From Clostridium caldaquaticum (GTDB taxonomy: Bacteria; Bacillota; Clostridia; Clostridiales; Clostridiaceae), in the NCBI RefSeq assembly GCF_023806125.1, contig NZ_JAMSKT010000005.1:109073-173072 (forward strand): a DNA stretch of 64,000 nucleotides. The letters run 5' to 3'. A program made the position numbers and the translations under genes. Shown here one piece after another: positions 50,745 to 59,526 of the stretch (position 1 is the stretch's first letter; the number at the start of each line of letters is the position of its first letter). A model generated the notes under the pieces. The model did no database searches. It was not told where the DNA came from and was given only the letters and a program-made list of their open reading frames with translations.

Positions 50745-52223
50745 TTATTTTTCTTCTTTTTTACTTTCCATATTTTCTATTTTCTTGTTTAACAAGTCCA
50801 TAATATTAACACCGGTAAGTGCTTCAACTGTCTGCGGCAGCTGAGACATTATATCAGTTACATATCCCGTAACCTTGGCAGCACCTTTGCCTTCACCACT
50901 TCCGCTGTCAACAATAACAATCTTTTCAGTTTTAGATAATGGCTCTGCAACAGCTTTTGCTATTTCAGGAAGCTTTTCAATAATCATCTGGGTCATAGCA
51001 GCCTCATTATAAAGCTTAAAGGCTTCTGCTTTTTTAGCCATAGCTTCTGCTTCTGCTTTACCCTTTTCTCTTATAATTTCTACTTCTGCCATACCTTGAA
51101 GTCTTAAAGCCTCTGATTTAGCCTTACCTTCAAGCTCAATAGCCTTAGCTCTTGCCTCTGCATCAGCAATTTCCTTATATTTTATAGAATCTGCTACCTG
51201 AACTTGTCTATATTTATCCGCTTCAGCCTGCTTTTTAACTGTAGCTTCAAGTTCTCTTTCTTTTCTTAGTGCTTCTTTTTCAGCAAGTTCGATTTCTCTT
51301 TCCTTTTTAGTAATTTCAACCTGAACAGCAGCATCTGCAAGTTCTTTTTCCTTTAGTTTTTTTGTAATTTCAACCTGCATCTGTGTTTCGGCAACTTCTT
51401 TTTTTACCTTATTAGACTCAATTTCGTAAGCAAGGTCTGATGTAGCCTTAGCAATTTCCTGTTCTTTTCTGTAAGCTTGAACCTTTAGTTCTTTATCCTT
51501 AATAGATTCAGCAATTTGAGTTTCTGATAAAATCTTAGCAGCTTCTCCAAGTCTTACAGCTTCTGCCGTTTTAATCTTTGTTTCCTTAGCAGCTTCTGCT
51601 TCTGCTATCTGAGCATCTCTTTTTACTGCTGCAATTCTTGGCTTACCAAGAGCTTCTAAGTATCCGTTTCTGTCTGATATATCTTTAATAGTTAAAACCT
51701 TAAGTTCAAGACCCATTTGAGCTAAATCAAGAGCTGCAACTTCCTGTACATGGGACGCAAATTTTTCTCTGTCTTTATAAATTTCTTCTACTGTCATCTT
51801 TGAGACTATTTCACGAAGCTTACCTTCAAGCACATTTTTAGTAGTATGTTCAATTACTTGAATAGTATGCTGCAATCCATTTGAAGTATTAAATTGTTCT
51901 GCAGCTGACAAAATCGATTCTGTATCAGATTTTACCTTAACAACTGCCACACCATCTGCTACAATTCCAACCCCCTGACTTGTTAAAGCACCGTCAATAC
52001 GTGTTTCAATCTGCATATTTTCCAGAGAAATCTTATCTGTTCTTTCAAGAAGCGGCACTACAAAACCACCACCACCGGTAATAACCCTTTTTCTAAGACC
52101 TGTAACAACTAAAGCTTTATCTTGTGGAACTCTCTTCCACATTGAGAAAATACTAAGGATTAAAAGTATGATTACCCCTACTATAATCCCCGGAATAATT
52201 AGAGCTGATAAATTAAATAACAT
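50745..52223 (-). CDS. floT: Flotillin-like SPFH protein
   Basis: 492 residues: one N-terminal membrane anchor (about 8-27), SPFH domain (about 30-210; KALVVTGLRKRVITGGGGFVVPLLERTDKISLENMQIETR), then a long Ala/Glu-rich coiled coil with EAE repeats (about 200-410) and a C-terminal TGVNIMDLL tail. Length and coiled-coil type are those of B. subtilis FloT (YuaG) rather than the shorter FloA. It forms membrane microdomain scaffolds. The NfeD-like gene 30 bases upstream is its usual partner (yuaF). Confidence 0.9.
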   Translation of the reverse strand: MLFNLSALIIPGIIVGVIILLILSIFSMWKRVPQDKALVVTGLRKRVITGGGGFVVPLLERTDKISLENMQIETRIDGALTSQGVGIVADGVAVVKVKSDTESILSAAEQFNTSNGLQHTIQVIEHTTKNVLEGKLREIVSKMTVEEIYKDREKFASHVQEVAALDLAQMGLELKVLTIKDISDRNGYLEALGKPRIAAVKRDAQIAEAEAAKETKIKTAEAVRLGEAAKILSETQIAESIKDKELKVQAYRKEQEIAKATSDLAYEIESNKVKKEVAETQMQVEITKKLKEKELADAAVQVEITKKEREIELAEKEALRKERELEATVKKQAEADKYRQVQVADSIKYKEIADAEARAKAIELEGKAKSEALRLQGMAEVEIIREKGKAEAEAMAKKAEAFKLYNEAAMTQMIIEKLPEIAKAVAEPLSKTEKIVIVDSGSGEGKGAAKVTGYVTDIMSQLPQTVEALTGVNIMDLLNKKIENMESKKEEK

Positions 52224-52253
52224 TTTTAAATCTCTCCTTTTATATATATATAT

Positions 52254-52853
52254 TTATTTTTCATAATTTAAAGGCTCAACATAAAATACATTATTTTTAA
52301 TTTCATAAATAATAACTTCTTCACCCTGAGGAATTCCTTTCTTTCCAACATGTTGTGCTGGTCCATTATATCTTTTCCCATTTACCACATAGGATATAGT
52401 TCCAAAACTTCCTTCAAGAATTGGAGATATAACCTTAGCTTTCATTCCTACAACGCTGTTTTTGGAAAATGCACTTGTATTTTGTGCTTTATAAAGAGGT
52501 ATAACTATAAATCTATATAGTATAAATGCTGTTATCAGTGCTGATATAAATGCTATAATAAATAAAAGGATTGGATTAATTTTAGAGTGAGTTCCTATTA
52601 TGCCTATACCTCCAAAAACCGTTAAAAAAGAAACAATGGTTATAGGTTTTAGTGGAAAAACTGCAAAGGTCGGCGATATTCCGCTGTCAGCATGAGTATC
52701 AATATGTGAATCTAAGCTTGCATGAAAATTAGTGTCCACATGTGTATCTACATGTCCATCCATATGAAATAATCCTAATAACCCGCCTAACAAAAAAGTT
52801 ACTACAGTATATATAACTCCTACCCAAAAAACAATAGTATACACTTGTTCCAT
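52254..52853 (-). CDS. NfeD-like membrane protein (YuaF-type), with His/Asp-rich insert
   Basis: 199 residues: one helix (about 5-27), a striking His/Asp-rich stretch (about 31-57: periodic HVDTHVDT, HIDTHAD), two more helices (about 70-115), and a C-terminal OB-fold NfeD domain (about 130-195; GMKAKVISPILEGSFGTISYVVNGKRY). Such proteins partner with flotillins. The His/Asp repeat could bind metal ions in the extracytoplasmic loop; this is inferred from composition only. Confidence 0.85.
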   Translation of the reverse strand: MEQVYTIVFWVGVIYTVVTFLLGGLLGLFHMDGHVDTHVDTNFHASLDSHIDTHADSGISPTFAVFPLKPITIVSFLTVFGGIGIIGTHSKINPILLFIIAFISALITAFILYRFIVIPLYKAQNTSAFSKNSVVGMKAKVISPILEGSFGTISYVVNGKRYNGPAQHVGKKGIPQGEEVIIYEIKNNVFYVEPLNYEK

Positions 52854-53143
52854 AAAATACCTCCTTCCTATTTCAGTATAACATAACTATCCATTTTTGT
52901 TATGTATTTTCTTAAATTTAACTATTGTTTTAAAGATTTTATATTATATATTATAATTTAATATAGTTATAAATAACTTTTTACATGATATTATTAATTA
53001 TAACATCTGTTATATAATTATCAAACTATATAAACATCTGAAAAATGTCTATTTTAACATTTATAGGTAACTAAAACACTTTAAGTATTTCTACCTACTT
53101 TAATCTTTCTAAACTAAAATTTTTCATAGAATTTCAAATAGAA

Positions 53144-53267
53144 ATTAGGGACGGTTAACAATTTACAGGAATTAAATTAAAATTAGAAAATTAGGTAGGT
53201 AAAATTAGGGACGGTTAACAATTAAAAGCAACCTCAGGTAAGAGGTAAGGTCAGTTAACAATTTTAT
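53144..53267. repeat. Three GGGACGGTTAAC-type half elements
   Basis: ATTAGGGACGGTTAACAATT occurs at 53144-53163 and 53204-53223, and a decayed copy, GGTCAGTTAACAATTTT, at about 53249-53265. They are all in the same orientation. They lie in the 663-base gap between nfeD and the right kinase gene, upstream of a longer direct repeat. Confidence 0.75.
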
Positions 53268-53318
53268 AGATTTTTTTAATTTCTAATTAATAAAAGATAA
53301 ATTGTATACTACTTTCAT

Positions 53319-53422
53319 TATAATATTACAAGTTTTCTTCTAAATTTTTTATGATTTTATTGCATGTATATAGCTTGTACATTTTAAACTAAACAAAGAT
53401 TGTTTTTATCTAACAGCTTTTA
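53319..53422 (+). repeat. About 103-base direct repeat, copy 1 (leader of the right kinase operon)
   Basis: Nearly identical to 63869-63972, with three substitutions and a one-base indel, in the same orientation. It includes the stretch from AGTTTTCTTCTAAATT to CTAACAGCTTTT. It lies directly before the promoter at 53433. Both copies are preceded by a GGGACGG element and an AAAGCAAC-YTCA string. Confidence 0.85.
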
Positions 53423-53432
53423 GTTTCTTATG

Positions 53433-53461
53433 TTGACAATATTTTTACACTTAATTATAAT
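53433..53461 (+). promoter_or_regulatory. Consensus sigma-A promoter of the right kinase operon
   Basis: TTGACA (53433-53438), 17 bases, TATAAT (53456-53461): a perfect match to the housekeeping consensus. The start would be near 53468, and the kinase ATG is at 53517 behind TGGAGGA (53504-53510). Confidence 0.85.
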
Positions 53462-53516
53462 CCAAATTAAAAACAAGTTATAGTAAAACTCTCACTATTA
53501 AAATGGAGGAACAATA

Positions 53517-55268
53517 ATGTTAATTCGTGCTTTTAATATACCCAAAAATTCCATACGATTCAAATTGGTAGCTGGGTTAATAGCCTTTATGCTGCCTTTA
53601 ATTTCATTCCTTATATATAATAATTTATACGCTATCAAGGTTGTTCATAACCAGGTTGCGGAATCTTATAAAAATATGATGTCTTTATATATGAATCAGA
53701 TAGATAATAACCTTGAAGCAGTAGACTCATATTTTGTCAATCTTCAAGTTTCAAACACAGATATTCAAATGATGCTATATTCTCCATATGAAGAAGAATA
53801 CTTTTTATCAAAGATAAGATTATTAAATAAAATAACCCAGGATATTACCATGTATAAATTTATTGACACTATGTTTATCTACTCTTTGCAAAGACAGGAC
53901 TTTATTGAGATTCATAATAATAGACCTAGTTTTGTTGAACAGGAAGCTTTAAGAGAATATGTAACAAATAGCTGTTTGGAGCTGCGGTCATCAAGAAACT
54001 CACAAATTTCAGACTGGCATGTTCAGAAAATTGAAAATAAATACTACTTATTTCGTATCCTGAAGATGGGTGAAATTTATTTAGGAAGCTGGACCGATGT
54101 TAAAAATCTGTTTATACCTCTAAAAATGATAGATATTGGAGAAAATGGTGCTTCCTTGCTTGCAACAGATAATGGGGAACCTATGATGAATGGACAAGTT
54201 GTCCGTGATAATAATTTGAATTTAAATCTAGACTTTAAACGATATCATCTTATAGGGGATAGAAATCAATATCTTGTGGTTGGAGAAAAGTCTTTGAAAG
54301 GAAACTTCAGCTTAATTGCATTAATACCAGATAATAAGATTTTAGAAAAATTGCCATATTTTCAGAGAGTAATTAACTTTATTTCTATTTTATTTATTTT
54401 TGTATTACCTATATGTCTACTCTTTTTAAGAAAAATACTGATTGTTCCTTTAAGAAGAATGTTGTCTGCAATGAAGAAAATAAGAGATGGAAATCTGGAA
54501 GTTCGTATCGAACCTTATGCTACATCAGAAGAGTTTAGAATTGTTAATGAAACCTTTAACACTATGATGGAACACATTCAACAACTTAAAATAAGTGTAT
54601 ATGAAGAGAAAATAAACACACAAAAGGCTGAACTGCAACACTTGCAGCTCCAAATCAAACCTCATTTTTTTCTCAATTCACTTAATATAATCTATGCTTT
54701 GGCAAGTACAAAGAAGTATGACCATATTCAAGAAATGACACTTTGTTTAATTAAATATTTCAGGTACATGTTTAGAAGTAATCTTACTTTTGTATCTTTA
54801 AAGGATGAAATACAGCATGTTCAAAACTACATCCGCATTCAGGAATTAAGATTTTCTGAATTATTGAGTTTTAAAATAGAGATTCCTGATTATCTTTTAG
54901 AGACTAAAGTGCCGCCACTTATAATTCACACTTTTATAGAGAATTCAATTAAATATGCAGTATCTATGGATGAAGAGGTTCAGCTGTCTGTAAACATTGA
55001 ACTTGTAGATAGCAAAGAGGGAGAACCGTGTTTTAGAATTGTAATAAAAGATACTGGCGAAGGGTTCAAAGAAGACGTAATAAGAGAACTAAAGGCTGGG
55101 AATCGAATAACCGACGAATATGGAGAGCATATTGGAATATGGAATATTCAACGCAGACTATCGCTCTTATATAAGGAGCGTGCAAAGCTTTGTATAGGTA
55201 ATTCTGAGTCTGGAGGAGCTTTGGTAGAAATAGTTCTACCTTTAAATAATTTGGAAAAGGAGGATTAG
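53517..55268 (+). CDS. YesM-type sensor histidine kinase
   Basis: 583 residues: helix (about 16-35), external Cache-like sensor (about 40-285), helix (about 285-310), HAMP (IRDGNLEVRIEPYATSEEF), and kinase core with His383 in LQLQIKPHFFLNSLNIIY (the usual Asn before Pro is Lys), N-box IIHTFIENSIKYAV and G-box IKDTGEGFKED. It is paralogous over its whole length to the kinase at 48877. The gene leads a seven-gene operon and is driven by a consensus promoter. The regulator gene follows one base after its stop. Confidence 0.92.
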   Translation: MLIRAFNIPKNSIRFKLVAGLIAFMLPLISFLIYNNLYAIKVVHNQVAESYKNMMSLYMNQIDNNLEAVDSYFVNLQVSNTDIQMMLYSPYEEEYFLSKIRLLNKITQDITMYKFIDTMFIYSLQRQDFIEIHNNRPSFVEQEALREYVTNSCLELRSSRNSQISDWHVQKIENKYYLFRILKMGEIYLGSWTDVKNLFIPLKMIDIGENGASLLATDNGEPMMNGQVVRDNNLNLNLDFKRYHLIGDRNQYLVVGEKSLKGNFSLIALIPDNKILEKLPYFQRVINFISILFIFVLPICLLFLRKILIVPLRRMLSAMKKIRDGNLEVRIEPYATSEEFRIVNETFNTMMEHIQQLKISVYEEKINTQKAELQHLQLQIKPHFFLNSLNIIYALASTKKYDHIQEMTLCLIKYFRYMFRSNLTFVSLKDEIQHVQNYIRIQELRFSELLSFKIEIPDYLLETKVPPLIIHTFIENSIKYAVSMDEEVQLSVNIELVDSKEGEPCFRIVIKDTGEGFKEDVIRELKAGNRITDEYGEHIGIWNIQRRLSLLYKERAKLCIGNSESGGALVEIVLPLNNLEKED

Positions 55269-55269
55269 G

Positions 55270-56868
55270 ATGTGGAATTTACTTATTGTAGATGATGAAA
55301 AATTAATTGTAGAAGAAATAAAATCTAAAATTGACTGGAACATACTTGGAATATCAAAGGTTTTTACTGCTAACAGTATGAAGCAGGCAAAGGAAGTTTT
55401 TGAAAGTAATAGAATAAATGTTATGCTTTGTGACATTGAAATGCCGAGGGGAAGTGGTTTAGAGCTGCTGGCCTGGGTAAAGAAATATTCTCCAAAGACA
55501 GAATTAATATTTTTAACTTGTCATGCAGATTTTAGCTACGCAAAGGAAGCAATTCATTTGGGAAGTTTGGACTATCTTTTAAAGCCTGTTCCAGCTGAAG
55601 AATTAGAAGCCTCCGTTACTAAAGCTATTAATAAGATAGAAAAAGACAGCGAACTGGAGGAGTACAGCAGGTTTGGACAGTTTTGGTTTAAGCATCAGTC
55701 TATTTTGGTTGAACGGTTTTGGATGGATATTATAAATGAAACCATACCTTCAAATCCAGAGGATATAAAAATAGCTGCAGATTATAGAGATATACCTTTC
55801 AATAGCCAAATGAAAATCATACCAGTTTTAATAGGGATACAGCGCTTTCATAGAAAGATGAGTATGAAGGACGAAAAAATTATAGAATACGGATTGAAAA
55901 ACATTGCAGAAGAAATTCTTACGAATGAAGGTCAATCAGTTAAGTTTTTTCAATTAAAAAGTACTGAACTCATAGGAATTCTTTTTTTAGGGAATGTTGA
56001 AGATTTTAGCAGAGATAAATTGGAGGAACAGTGTGAAAAATATATATTTACCTGCAATCAGTATATGTATTGTGACTTATGTTGTTATGTGGGAGAAATG
56101 ATTTATGCTCATCAATTAGCATCTATGGTAAATGAACTAATCAAGCTTAAAAGAAATAATGTTACTATATTTAATAAGGTATTTCCTATAAATGTGAAGC
56201 CTATAAAAACTTCTGTTGTAAATACAACGGATACAAGCCTTTGGTCAGTTATGCTTAAGAATGGTGCTAAAGATAATCTAATATTTGAAATAAAAAAATA
56301 TCTAGAAGACTTATATATAACTTCAGCACCGGATACAAATGTGTTATACGGGTTTCAGCAGGATTTTAACCAGATGATTTTTGCTGCCTTAGCTCAGAAA
56401 GGGATGCAAGCCCATGAGCTGTTTAATGACAGCAAGACTATAGAAATGAATGCTAATGCCACCGGTTCCTTACAAGAGATGCTTGAGTGGGTAGAATATA
56501 TTATAGAAAGAACTATTGGGTTTACAAAGCCTGATGAAAAATCAATATCCCCAGTGATTAAAGCTAAAAACTATATTAAACTTCATTTAGAGAAGGAATT
56601 GACAAGAGAGGAAATTGCAAGCCATGTTTATTTAAACCCTGACTATTTTGACAGGGTATTTAAAAGAGAAACTGGATTATCTGTTGCAAGATTTATTATG
56701 CAGGAACGTTTAGTTAAGGCTCAAGACCTGCTTATCAAGACAAATCTTCCAATTAATGTAATTGCAATAAGCGTCGGATATCCTAACTCCTCTAATTTCT
56801 CAAGCATGTTTAAAAGAATGACTGGGATGAATCCGGCAGACTATAGAAAAAATAAAAAAGAAAGTTAA
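55270..56868 (+). CDS. YesN-type response regulator
   Basis: 532 residues: receiver with phospho-acceptor Asp55 (MLCDIEMPRG), middle domain, AraC-type double HTH (LTREEIASHVYLNPDYFDRVFKRETG; LPINVIAISVGYPNSSNFSSMFKRMTGMNPADYR). It is paralogous to 47263-48858. The first gene downstream has GTCG/GTCA repeats upstream of it, so it is the natural candidate to bind them and induce the importer. Confidence 0.92.
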   Translation: MWNLLIVDDEKLIVEEIKSKIDWNILGISKVFTANSMKQAKEVFESNRINVMLCDIEMPRGSGLELLAWVKKYSPKTELIFLTCHADFSYAKEAIHLGSLDYLLKPVPAEELEASVTKAINKIEKDSELEEYSRFGQFWFKHQSILVERFWMDIINETIPSNPEDIKIAADYRDIPFNSQMKIIPVLIGIQRFHRKMSMKDEKIIEYGLKNIAEEILTNEGQSVKFFQLKSTELIGILFLGNVEDFSRDKLEEQCEKYIFTCNQYMYCDLCCYVGEMIYAHQLASMVNELIKLKRNNVTIFNKVFPINVKPIKTSVVNTTDTSLWSVMLKNGAKDNLIFEIKKYLEDLYITSAPDTNVLYGFQQDFNQMIFAALAQKGMQAHELFNDSKTIEMNANATGSLQEMLEWVEYIIERTIGFTKPDEKSISPVIKAKNYIKLHLEKELTREEIASHVYLNPDYFDRVFKRETGLSVARFIMQERLVKAQDLLIKTNLPINVIAISVGYPNSSNFSSMFKRMTGMNPADYRKNKKES

Positions 56869-56882
56869 ACCACGAAGAGTAA

Positions 56883-56948
56883 GTCGAAATTTCAAAAGTA
56901 ACAAGTCAAATTATAAGATGGTGAAGGTAGCCATGTATATTGTATACT
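56883..56948 (+). promoter_or_regulatory. Binding-protein promoter with 22-base direct repeats
   Basis: GTCG (56883-56886) and GTCA (56905-56908) are 22 bases apart. A -10-like TATACT (56943-56948) begins 34 bases after the second, near the 32 seen at the two related promoters. There is no good -35. It lies between the regulator stop and the binding-protein ATG at 56987. Confidence 0.5.
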
Positions 56949-56986
56949 GTAATCAATTCCAAAATACGTTTAGGGGGGAATATATT

Positions 56987-58480
56987 ATGATTAGAAAAAG
57001 GCTTAGCTGTATTGCTTTATTGGTAGCTACAATGTTTTCATTTTCAGCATGTAGTACAAAAAGCAAAAACACTTCAGAAGTACAAGCACAAAAGGAGACA
57101 CCAACAGAGCTTACTATTGCATCATTTACTTTAAGTGATACTCCTAAAGATTTGCAATTAGTGCAAGATGAAGTAAATAAAATAACATTAGAAAAAATAA
57201 ATGCCAAGATCAATTGGCAGGTTATTCCTGTTGGATCTTGGACACAAAAAATAAATCTAATGCTAGCTAGTGGAGAAAAGCTTGATTTACTTCCTGTGCA
57301 AGGGGCTAACTTCAGTAGTTCTGTATCAAAAGGACAAATTATCGCATTAGATGATTTACTAGATAAATATGGACAGGGTATAAAGGAGGCAGTTGGTCAA
57401 GATTATCTAAAGGCTGGTAGAATTAATGGAAAGCAATATGCTGTTCCTCCTGTAAAATCAATGGCATCAGGATATGGACTAAAAATTAGGAAGGACTACG
57501 CAAGTAAATACAATATAAGTACAAATAAGGTAAACTCTCTTGAGGATTTTACAGCTATTTTTAAAACTATCAAAGATAAAGAGCCTGATACAACTATACT
57601 ATTAATGCAGCCGGGTAAAACTCTTACTATTGTAGACAGAGCAGCTGGTCTGGATCTTCTTGGGGATGGATTTGGAGTACTGTTAAATGGAGGTGCGGAT
57701 TTAAAGGTAGTTGATTGGTTTGAGACACCTCAATATGCAGCAATGCTTAATACAGTACGAAATTGGTACACTTCAGGTTACATCATGAAGGATGTAGCAA
57801 CAAATACACAACCTATATCAAATTTATTAAAAGCTGGAAAAGGTGTAGCATACTTTGGAGCAATTACTGCCAATACAGCGGCATCTGAGAGCTTAACTAA
57901 TGGTGTAGAATTGGTTGAGATTCCATTAATAGATGCTTTTTCCACATCCTCAAATGCTCAACAGGTTCAGTGGGCAATTCCTTTAAATTCCAAAACACCG
58001 GACAAAGCCATGCAATTCCTAAACCTTATGTATACTGATTCTAAAGTAGTTAATCTTATGGATTATGGTATAGAAGGTAAACACTATGTTAAAACTGCTG
58101 AAGGTACAATAGATTATCCTGAAGGAATTAATGCCAAAACTCAAACTTATTCGAATATGCCTTTTCTTTTGGGAAATCAGTTCATAAGCTATGTTTGGAA
58201 GGGTGGTTCCGTAGATGCTTATAAGCGTGAAGCTGAATTTAATAAAGCAGCTAAAAAGTCAAAAGCTATGGGTTTTAGCTTTGTTGCATCATCAGTGCAA
58301 ACAGAGTTAGCTGCATTAAATTCTGTTACAGATCAATATAAAGTTGGATTAGAATCAGGAACTTTGGATCCTGTTAAGGTATTACCTGAGTTTATTGCTA
58401 AACTTAAAACTGCAGGAATAGATAAAGTGATTGCTGAAAAACAAAAGCAACTTGATGAATGGATCAAAACTAATAAGTAA
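56987..58480 (+). CDS. Extracellular solute-binding lipoprotein (CUT1, LipO-type)
   Basis: 497 residues from the ATG at 56987, preceded by TAGGGGGGAA; the frame is open further upstream but lacks a signal there. The lipobox is FSAC with Cys22. The CUT1 binding-protein fold is followed by the two permease genes, so this is the capture subunit of the importer. It is paralogous to the orphan protein at 45751. The downstream hairpin (58487-58525) should keep its level above that of the permeases. Confidence 0.9.
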   Translation: MIRKRLSCIALLVATMFSFSACSTKSKNTSEVQAQKETPTELTIASFTLSDTPKDLQLVQDEVNKITLEKINAKINWQVIPVGSWTQKINLMLASGEKLDLLPVQGANFSSSVSKGQIIALDDLLDKYGQGIKEAVGQDYLKAGRINGKQYAVPPVKSMASGYGLKIRKDYASKYNISTNKVNSLEDFTAIFKTIKDKEPDTTILLMQPGKTLTIVDRAAGLDLLGDGFGVLLNGGADLKVVDWFETPQYAAMLNTVRNWYTSGYIMKDVATNTQPISNLLKAGKGVAYFGAITANTAASESLTNGVELVEIPLIDAFSTSSNAQQVQWAIPLNSKTPDKAMQFLNLMYTDSKVVNLMDYGIEGKHYVKTAEGTIDYPEGINAKTQTYSNMPFLLGNQFISYVWKGGSVDAYKREAEFNKAAKKSKAMGFSFVASSVQTELAALNSVTDQYKVGLESGTLDPVKVLPEFIAKLKTAGIDKVIAEKQKQLDEWIKTNK

Positions 58481-58486
58481 ACCTGG

Positions 58487-58525
58487 AAGGCAACACAGCC
58501 AGTTTGAAATTGGTTGAGTTGCCTT
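58487..58525 (+). promoter_or_regulatory. Hairpin between binding-protein and permease genes
   Basis: AAGGCAAC (58487-58494) pairs with GTTGCCTT (58518-58525), with an inner CCA/TGG pairing. ATTTT follows, so it may partly terminate or protect the upstream message. The permease ribosome binding site starts just beyond it. Confidence 0.7.
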
Positions 58526-58552
58526 ATTTTAAAGGAAAGGAAGGAAACAGTG

Positions 58553-59509
58553 ATGCAGCAAACAAATATAAAAACTAAAAATGTTAGTACAGCCAAATCA
58601 AAAAAAGTTAATATATTTAGAAACAGCGCCCTTTATGTAATGATGTTACCGGGATTGATATACTTAATTATCAACAATTATATACCAATGTTTGGATTAA
58701 TAATAGCATTTAAAAATGTTAATTTTTCAAAAGGAATACTTGCCAGTGACTGGATATGGTTTAAAAATTTTGAATTTCTATTTAAGTCTGCTGATGCTCT
58801 AATAATTACTAGGAATACTATTCTTTATAATGTTTCATTCATTATAATTAACACAGTGGTTGCTGTTGCAATTGCTATATTACTTAATGAGATTAAAAAT
58901 AAACTATTATTAAGCCTTTATCAAAGTCTAATTTTGCTGCCACACCTAATATCTATGGTGGTAGTTAGTTATCTCGTATATGCAATGCTTAGTACTGATA
59001 CTGGTTTTTTAAATAAAACTGTCCTGCCAGCGTTAGGGTTAAAAGAAATTAATTGGTATACAGAAACTAAATTTTGGCCGGTAATTCTTACTTTTGTAAG
59101 CAATTGGAAGGGTTTTGGTTTCTTAAGTGTAATATATTTTTCATCAGTAGTTGGCATTAGTGATGAGTATTACGAAGCTGCAAGTTTAGATGGAGCTACA
59201 AAGTGGCAGCAGGTAAGACTTATCACCATACCTCTCATAAAACCAACTATTATTATTATGACAATGCTGGCAATAGGAAGAATTTTTTATTCAGACTTTG
59301 GACTTTTCTACCAGGTGCCCATGAATAGTGGCGCATTGTATCCTGTCACCGATGTTATCGATACTTATGTTTTTCGTGGTTTACTTCAACTAGGGAATAT
59401 AGGTATGTCATCAGCAGCAGGAATGTACCAGTCAGTTGTTGGATTTATATGTATTCTATTATCTAACTATGCAGTAAGAAAATTAAGCGCAGAGGATGCA
59501 TTATTTTAA
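58553..59509 (+). CDS. ABC transporter permease, CUT1 LplB type
   Basis: 318 residues from the ATG at 58553 (GGAAGGAAA upstream; the longer frame from 58514 overlaps the hairpin). Six helices and the EAA loop EYYEAASLDGATKWQQVRLITIPLIKPT. The PGLIYLIINNYIPMFGLIIAFKNVNFSKGI start is typical for LplB/YteP permeases that move oligosaccharides such as rhamnogalacturonan or xylan fragments. It pairs with the permease 17 bases downstream. The ATPase is not encoded here; CUT1 systems of this type use a shared MsmX-like ATPase. Confidence 0.91.
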   Translation: MQQTNIKTKNVSTAKSKKVNIFRNSALYVMMLPGLIYLIINNYIPMFGLIIAFKNVNFSKGILASDWIWFKNFEFLFKSADALIITRNTILYNVSFIIINTVVAVAIAILLNEIKNKLLLSLYQSLILLPHLISMVVVSYLVYAMLSTDTGFLNKTVLPALGLKEINWYTETKFWPVILTFVSNWKGFGFLSVIYFSSVVGISDEYYEAASLDGATKWQQVRLITIPLIKPTIIIMTMLAIGRIFYSDFGLFYQVPMNSGALYPVTDVIDTYVFRGLLQLGNIGMSSAAGMYQSVVGFICILLSNYAVRKLSAEDALF

Positions 59510-59526
59510 GAAAGGAGTTGGCAGCT

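Noticed and set aside
52854..53516. A gene in the 663-base gap before the right kinase
   Set aside because: Both strands have frequent stops; the gap is explained by repeats and a promoter.
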